Assembly: GCA_036271855.1 (NCBI GenBank)
Contig: DATAZV010000150.1
Coordinates: forward strand, 1-9,579
From: JAQGMJ01 sp036271855
GTDB taxonomy: Bacteria; Pseudomonadota; Gammaproteobacteria; Burkholderiales; JAEUOS01
DNA length: 9,579 bases
Reading direction: 5' to 3'
Below the pieces are notes generated by a model. The model made no database searches. It saw only the letters and a list, made by a program, of their open reading frames with translations, and was not told the DNA's origin. Made by a program: the position numbers and the translations under genes. Below, one piece after another: positions 5,592 to 9,579 of this stretch. Every line of letters begins with the position of its first letter. Position 1 is the first letter of the stretch.

Positions 5592-7070
5592 CTACAGCGA
5601 CTTGCGAAGATTGGCCGGCGGGATCTTGAGACCGTCGCGATATTTCGCGATGGTGCGCCTCGCAACCACGATGCCCTGCTGGCCCAATATATCGGCAATT
5701 TTCGAGTCCGATAGTGGCTTTTTGACATCCTCCGAAGTGACGAGTTGCTTTATTAAAGCTCTTATTGCCGTGGAAGAGCAAGCCCCCCCACTGTCGGTCG
5801 CCACGTGGGAACCAAAAAAGTATTTCAATTCAAAGATCCCACGGGGAGTGAGCATGTACTTATTTGTCGTCACCCGGGAAATTGTGGACTCGTGCAGGCC
5901 CAGTTCGTCGGCGATTTCCCGCAGTACGAGAGGGCGCATGGCGACTTCGCCGTGGTCGAAAAAATGCTTCTGGCGTTCGACGATGGCCTGCGCCACGCGC
6001 TCGATGGTTTCGAAGCGCTGATGGACGTTTTTCAGCAGCCATTTCGCTTCCTGGAAACGCGTGTGGATGGTCGCTTCGCCATTCAGGGCGGGCGTGCTGC
6101 GGCCACGCTCGCGTGAAAGTATTTCGGCGTACAGACGGTTGATGCGCAGCTTGGGTACCGCGGCCGGGTTGACGCCCACCTTCCACTGGCCCTTGATTTT
6201 GCGCGCGATCACGTCGGGGGTGATGTAGCGCGTGTCGATCACCGCGTATTGCGCGCCGGGGCGCGGGTTTTGCGCCAGCAACATTTCGTGCGCTTCGCGC
6301 AAGTCGTCGTCGTCGCAGCGGCAGGCGCGCTTGAGCTGGGCGAAGTCGCGCGCTCCCAGCAACTCCAGGTGCTTGCGGCAGACCTCGATCGCCAGGTCGC
6401 GGCAGCGCGAAACCGGCAGCAGTTGCAACTGCAGTACCAGCGCTTCGGAGAGGTCGCGCGCGCCCACGCCGGGCGGATCGCACGACTGCAGCAGGCGCAA
6501 GGCCACTTCGAGATCGTCGAGCTCGATCTCCAGGTCGTCGGGCAACAACTCGAGGATTTCCTCCAGCGGCTGGCCGAGGTAGCCGTCTTCGTTCAGCGCT
6601 TCGATCAGCGCGGTGATCAGGCCGCGGTCCAGTGCGCTCACGCGCATCAGCGCAACTTGGTTCAGCAGGTGGTCGCGCAAGGAGGACTCGGCCGCCGGTA
6701 ACTGGCGCGACGGGCCTTCGTCGTCGTCGTCGTTGCGGTTGCGGGTGCTGCTGGAGCCGAACTCGCGCTCCGACCAGTCCGGCGGGCTGTCGGCGTTTTC
6801 CGGTGTGCCGAAAGCCTCGGCCAGGGATTCGGTCTGCACCTTCTCGCCGGTGCCGAAAGCCTCGGCGGCGACTTCGCCGCCCTCGGTGAAACCCTCCGGA
6901 GCAAAGGTGCCGGCATCATCGTCGCGCTCCAGCAGCGGGTTCTCCGCCAGGATCTGCTCGATCTCCTGGTTCAGCTCGATGGTCGACAGCTGCAACAGCC
7001 GGATCGACTGCTGCAGCTGCGGCGTCAGCGTCAGGTGCTGCGAAAGTTTGAGTTGCAGTGCTTGCTTCAT
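5592..7070 (-). CDS. rpoN: RNA polymerase sigma-54 factor RpoN
   Basis: 492 aa, normal length. It directs RNA polymerase to -24/-12 promoters that need ATP-driven enhancer-binding proteins. Region I is the Gln/Leu-rich N-terminus (LKLSQHLTLTPQLQQSIRLL, about residues 7-26) ending at AENPLLE; region II is acidic (about 49-120, including a D4 run); the core-binding domain spans about 125-310; the helix-turn-helix is at 382-403 (LREIADELGLHESTISRVTT); the RpoN box ARRTIAKYRD is at 470-479. The gene looks functional. The start ATG lies two bases after the lptB stop, with only a weak Shine-Dalgarno, suggesting coupling. Oddities: a 15-residue near-repeat (AEAFGT twice) in region II, and a stretch of about 60-65 codons towards the 3' end (about 404-464) with lower GC and rare codons (ATA, AGA, TTA, CTA) unlike the rest of the gene. 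Confidence 0.98.
   Translation of the reverse strand: MKQALQLKLSQHLTLTPQLQQSIRLLQLSTIELNQEIEQILAENPLLERDDDAGTFAPEGFTEGGEVAAEAFGTGEKVQTESLAEAFGTPENADSPPDWSEREFGSSSTRNRNDDDDEGPSRQLPAAESSLRDHLLNQVALMRVSALDRGLITALIEALNEDGYLGQPLEEILELLPDDLEIELDDLEVALRLLQSCDPPGVGARDLSEALVLQLQLLPVSRCRDLAIEVCRKHLELLGARDFAQLKRACRCDDDDLREAHEMLLAQNPRPGAQYAVIDTRYITPDVIARKIKGQWKVGVNPAAVPKLRINRLYAEILSRERGRSTPALNGEATIHTRFQEAKWLLKNVHQRFETIERVAQAIVERQKHFFDHGEVAMRPLVLREIADELGLHESTISRVTTNKYMLTPRGIFELKYFFGSHVATDSGGACSSTAIRALIKQLVTSEDVKKPLSDSKIADILGQQGIVVARRTIAKYRDGLKIPPANLRKSL
6805..6866 (-). repeat. rpoN: 17-bp direct repeat inside rpoN region II
   Basis: The 17-mer GTGCCGAAAGCCTCGGC occurs at 6805-6821 and again at 6850-6866, exactly 45 bp (15 codons) apart and in frame. 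It encodes the duplicated AEAFGT segments at residues 69-74 and 84-89 of RpoN, in the acidic, length-variable region II. It probably arose by a small in-frame tandem duplication followed by divergence of the intervening bases. Confidence 0.8.
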
Positions 7071-7072
7071 GG

Positions 7073-7795
7073 CTACAGTCGGAAGTTCTCGCCGAGATAG
7101 ACCCGGCGCACGCCCTCATCGGCGACAATGGCTTCGGGGGTGCCGCTCTTGAGCACGCTACCCTCGCTGATGATGTAGGCGCGGTCGCAGATGCCCAGCG
7201 TCTCGCGCACGTTGTGGTCGGTGATCAGCACGCCGATGCCGCGGTCCTTGAGGAAGCGGATGATCTTCTGGATGTCCAGTACGGCGATCGGGTCGATGCT
7301 GGCAAAGGGCTCGTCGAGCAGGATGAACTTCGGCTCGGTCGCCAGGGCGCGCGCGATCTCGACGCGGCGGCGCTCGCCGCCGGAGAGCGATAGCGCCGGA
7401 TTGGCCGCCAGCCCGGCGATGTTGAGCTCGCCCAGCAACTCGGCCAGGCGCTCGTCCATGCGCTGGCGCGTCATGCCCTGCAGCTCGAGCACGGCGCGAA
7501 CGTTTTCTTCCACCGTCAGCTTGCGGAACACCGAAGCTTCCTGCGGCAGGTACGAAAGCCCCAGGCGCGCGCGGCGGTGGATCGGCTGCGCCGTCACGTC
7601 TTCGCCGCCGATGGTGATGCGCCCGGCATCGGCGCCCACCAGGCCGACCACCATGTAAAAGCAGGTGGTCTTGCCGGCGCCGTTGGGTCCCAGCAGCCCG
7701 ACCACCTCGCCGTTGGCGACGTCGAAGGAAATGCCCTTGACCACCTCGCGCGACCCGTAACGTTTTTTCAGCCCGCCGGCCACCAGGTTGCTCAT
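7073..7795 (-). CDS. lptB: LPS export ABC transporter ATP-binding protein LptB
   Basis: 240 aa, the family length. It is the cytoplasmic ATPase of LptB2FGC, which extracts LPS from the inner membrane and drives it across the LptA bridge. Motifs: Walker A GPNGAGKTT (36-44), Q-loop Gln 85 in YLPQEASVF, ABC signature LSGGE (137-141) followed by RRRVEIARAL, Walker B FILLDEPF (157-164), D-loop ASIDP, and H-loop His 194 in ITDHNVRET. The RVYLGENF end is typical of LptB. All catalytic residues are present. The start ATG at 7795 overlaps the lptA stop by 4 bp (ATGA), and the stop lies two bases before rpoN, so LPS export and sigma-54 are likely on one transcript. lptF and lptG are not in the window. 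Confidence 0.98.
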   Translation of the reverse strand: MSNLVAGGLKKRYGSREVVKGISFDVANGEVVGLLGPNGAGKTTCFYMVVGLVGADAGRITIGGEDVTAQPIHRRARLGLSYLPQEASVFRKLTVEENVRAVLELQGMTRQRMDERLAELLGELNIAGLAANPALSLSGGERRRVEIARALATEPKFILLDEPFASIDPIAVLDIQKIIRFLKDRGIGVLITDHNVRETLGICDRAYIISEGSVLKSGTPEAIVADEGVRRVYLGENFRL

Positions 7796-8481
7796 TTCTT
7801 CGGCGGCTCCGGATATTCTTCGCGCGGCGCGGCGATGCCGCCGGAGGACTTCAGGCTGAGGTCGGGGCCGCTACCCTTGGAGGGGCCGCCCTTGGCCGCG
7901 TCGCTGCCCTTGCCGGCGGGGCCGCTGTTCTTGTCGCCGGCGGTGGCGCCGGCGCTCTTGGGCATGATGGTGACGTTCACCGGGCGCCCCTGGCCGTCGA
8001 CGGTATAGAACTCGGTGCGGCCATCGTAGTTGATGACGTTGCCGCGCGCTTCGTCGCCGTTGCGCAGGATGCGCGCGCGCGTGATCAGGTCGGCCTTGTC
8101 GGTCTTGGCGTCGTACTTGATGCGCTCGCCCCAGCCCTCGATGTATTCCTCGACGCCGTCGCGCTTCTGGCGGAAATAGGCCAGGCCGGCGGCGCCCTTG
8201 TCGGCGATGCCGGTCTGGAAGCCTTCCGGGTCCTGGGTGACGGTGAGCTTGTCGGCGCGGATCACCAGCGTGCCCTGGGTCAGCACCACGTGGCCCTCGA
8301 ATATGTTCACCTGGCGCAGGTCGTCGTAGAACATCTTGTCGGCTTCGATGTTGACCGGCTTTTCGCGGTCCGCCTTTTCCGCATGTGCCGGGGCGGCCGC
8401 GGCAAGCCCCAAGGCAAGCAGCGCGGCCGGAACGGCGGTGGAGAGCGGACTGCGGCGTAAACGCATGAACAAAAGACTCAT
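7792..8481 (-). CDS. lptA: Periplasmic LPS transport protein LptA
   Basis: 229 aa; E. coli LptA is 185. It forms the beta-jellyroll filament carrying LPS across the periplasm between LptC and LptD. A Sec signal peptide is visible: basic MRLRRS, a hydrophobic Ala/Leu core (15-31) and a likely cleavage site after AHA (34|35). The OstA-like domain begins at KPVNIEADKM and runs to about 173, with NIFEGHVVLTQGTLVIRADKL and ARGNVINYDGRTEFY as characteristic strands. Residues about 175-229 are a low-complexity tail rich in Gly, Lys, Ser and Pro, ending EPPKK, absent from the E. coli protein. The ATG at 8481 overlaps the lptC stop by 4 bp (ATGA); a second ATG at 8466 (Met 6) is an equally plausible start and gives a more usual signal peptide. 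The lptB start overlaps its end. Confidence 0.95.
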   Translation of the reverse strand: MSLLFMRLRRSPLSTAVPAALLALGLAAAAPAHAEKADREKPVNIEADKMFYDDLRQVNIFEGHVVLTQGTLVIRADKLTVTQDPEGFQTGIADKGAAGLAYFRQKRDGVEEYIEGWGERIKYDAKTDKADLITRARILRNGDEARGNVINYDGRTEFYTVDGQGRPVNVTIMPKSAGATAGDKNSGPAGKGSDAAKGGPSKGSGPDLSLKSSGGIAAPREEYPEPPKK

Positions 8482-9104
8482 TTCTTGGCGGGAACCTGAA
8501 TGTAAGTGCCGGTAACCGCCGAATGCAGGCGCATGTTGCGGTAGCGGTTGTTGGCATCCATGCCGGTGCCGATCAGCACCGAGGGGCCGTCATGGATCAC
8601 CACCCGTTCCGGCGTGTCGGCGGTATCTTCGTCCGGCCGTGCGCGCAGATAGGTGGTGGTGGCGCGGAGATCCTCGGCACCGGAGGGCTTGGCGCCCGGC
8701 TTCTTGTCGCCGGCGCGGAAGATTTCGACGTTCTCGTAGAGCCGCACTTCCTCGCCGCCGGTGGTGGTGATGCCGCGGTCGGCGGACAGGCGCACTTCCG
8801 GCGCTCCTGGCTGCAGTTCCTTGAACACCGGCTGCCGCAGATGGGAGGTATCGTCATCCGGATAGTGGATCAGGCCCTTGGCGGTCAGCACGTAATGGAT
8901 CTCGCCGATTTCGGAAAGCCGCACGATGGTGAAATTGTCGGCCGTATAGTCCGGGTCGTGGGTCAGGGGATGCGGCGGCGCCGGGGTCGAGAGCTCCACC
9001 GTGCGGTTGAGCCAGGTGGTCAGCATCACCAGCATCAGCAGGATGGTCAGCGGCACCAGCACCGACAGGCCGCGGGTGTTGCGCGTTGCCGCACGCGGAT
9101 TCAC
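8478..9104 (-). CDS. lptC: LPS export ABC transporter periplasmic protein LptC
   Basis: 208 aa from a GTG start; E. coli LptC is 191. It is a bitopic inner-membrane protein that receives LPS from LptB2FG and hands it to LptA. A single N-terminal membrane segment (about 12-32, LSVLVPLTILLMLVMLTTWL) is followed by a periplasmic beta-rich LptC/YrbK domain with DYTADNFTIVRL (52-63), YVLTAKGLIHYPDDD (71-85), VRLSADRGI and a C-terminal TGTYIQV strand. The GTG at 9104 was chosen because it overlaps the kdsC TGA by 4 bp (GTGA) and has GGAG eight bases upstream; the upstream ATG at 9164 would overlap kdsC by 64 bp and add a Pro/Gly-rich stretch ahead of the membrane anchor. It sits between kdsC and lptA, as in many proteobacteria. 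Confidence 0.94.
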   Translation of the reverse strand: MNPRAATRNTRGLSVLVPLTILLMLVMLTTWLNRTVELSTPAPPHPLTHDPDYTADNFTIVRLSEIGEIHYVLTAKGLIHYPDDDTSHLRQPVFKELQPGAPEVRLSADRGITTTGGEEVRLYENVEIFRAGDKKPGAKPSGAEDLRATTTYLRARPDEDTADTPERVVIHDGPSVLIGTGMDANNRYRNMRLHSAVTGTYIQVPAKK

Positions 9105-9579
9105 TTCAGGTACTCCGCGACCAGGCGGTCGAGCCAGCCCTGCGCCTGGAGGATCAGCTCGCACACCTCGCGCACCGCGCCCTCGCCCCCCGGGCGGGTG
9201 GTCACGTAATGGGCGCGCTCGCGCACCGCCGCCGCCGCCGTCGGCACCGAGGCGGCAAAGCCGGCGCGCAGCATCGCGCCCAGGTCGAACAGGTCGTCGC
9301 CCATGTAACCCACTTGCTGGGCGCCAAGCTTTTGCTCGGCCATGATCTCGTCGAGGGCGTCGCGCTTCACCGCCACGCCCTGGTAGCAGTAATGGATGCC
9401 GAGGTCGCGCGCCCGGCGCTCGACCAGGGGGGAGCGCCGCGAGGTGATCAGCGCCAGCTTCAGGCCGGCGTCGCGCAGCATGTTCATGCCCTGGCCGTCG
9501 AGGGCGTGGAAGGTCTTGGTCTCGACCCCGTCGTCGGTGTAGTAGAGGCGGCCGTCGGTGAGCACGCCGTCGACGTCGA
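9101..9579 (-). CDS. kdsC: 3-deoxy-D-manno-octulosonate 8-phosphate phosphatase KdsC (5' end outside window)
   Basis: 158 residues are visible; the N-terminus is cut by the window end. HAD-superfamily phosphatase that converts Kdo-8-phosphate to Kdo for the LPS inner core. Seen at the window edge: the HAD motif I DVDGVLTDG, with both the nucleophile and the acid/base Asp; then FHALDGQGM, motif II Thr/Ser in LALITSRRS, motif III Lys in GVAVKRDAL, and motif IV GYMGDDLFDL with the metal-binding Asp pair. The GTG inside motif I (9565) is an internal Val codon, not a start: the frame is open to the last base. The lptC GTG overlaps its stop codon. kpsF/kdsD-type isomerase often lies upstream but is beyond the window. 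Confidence 0.95.
   Translation of the reverse strand, partial: DVDGVLTDGRLYYTDDGVETKTFHALDGQGMNMLRDAGLKLALITSRRSPLVERRARDLGIHYCYQGVAVKRDALDEIMAEQKLGAQQVGYMGDDLFDLGAMLRAGFAASVPTAAAAVRERAHYVTTRPGGEGAVREVCELILQAQGWLDRLVAEYLK

Noticed and set aside
5158..6021. A 287-codon open frame on the + strand opposite hpf and the 3' end of rpoN
   Set aside because: Antisense to conserved genes, with no start context or domain.

Overview
This window is a chromosomal housekeeping segment from a GC-rich (roughly 60-65%) proteobacterium, most likely a betaproteobacterium (Rhodocyclales/Nitrosomonadales-like). That placement is an inference from gene order (kdsC-lptC-lptA-lptB-rpoN-hpf-ptsN-hprK-rapZ), from HPr kinase being linked to ptsN and rapZ, and from protein style. 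I see no insertion sequence, prophage, CRISPR array, tRNA or rRNA.

Layout. The + strand carries the 3' end of an AsmA-family gene (1-678), overlapping by one base a complete mutY (678-1751). A 55-bp convergent gap with an imperfect inverted repeat separates this pair from everything else. All remaining genes lie on the - strand and read right to left: kdsC (cut by the window end), lptC, lptA, lptB, rpoN, hpf, ptsN, hprK, rapZ and a LON-domain protein. kdsC/lptC/lptA/lptB overlap by 4 bp at each junction, and rpoN starts 2 bp after lptB. The gaps then widen: 44 bp rpoN-hpf, 127 bp hpf-ptsN, 49 bp ptsN-hprK and 358 bp hprK-rapZ. The LON gene starts directly after the rapZ stop codon.

Functional logic. 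KdsC (Kdo synthesis) and LptC/LptA/LptB (LPS transport) supply the outer membrane. RpoN (sigma-54), Hpf (ribosome hibernation), PtsN (EIIA-Ntr), HprK (HPr kinase/phosphorylase) and RapZ (GTPase-like RNA adapter/GlcN6P sensor in enterics) form the classical rpoN regulatory neighbourhood linking nitrogen-PTS signalling to envelope-precursor metabolism. ptsH and ptsI are not in the window.

Most of the window is conventional. Two things stand out. First, the hprK-rapZ gap holds a tandem family of hairpin-forming repeats with a 90-bp period; the two best copies match at 54 of 70 positions (hand count) and show compensatory base changes in both stems. Second, the 3' fifth of rpoN has a local composition drop (about 49% GC over 5701-5880, hand count) with a cluster of codons that are rare elsewhere in the window (ATA, AGA, TTA, CTA), suggesting a mosaic gene or an embedded regulatory segment.
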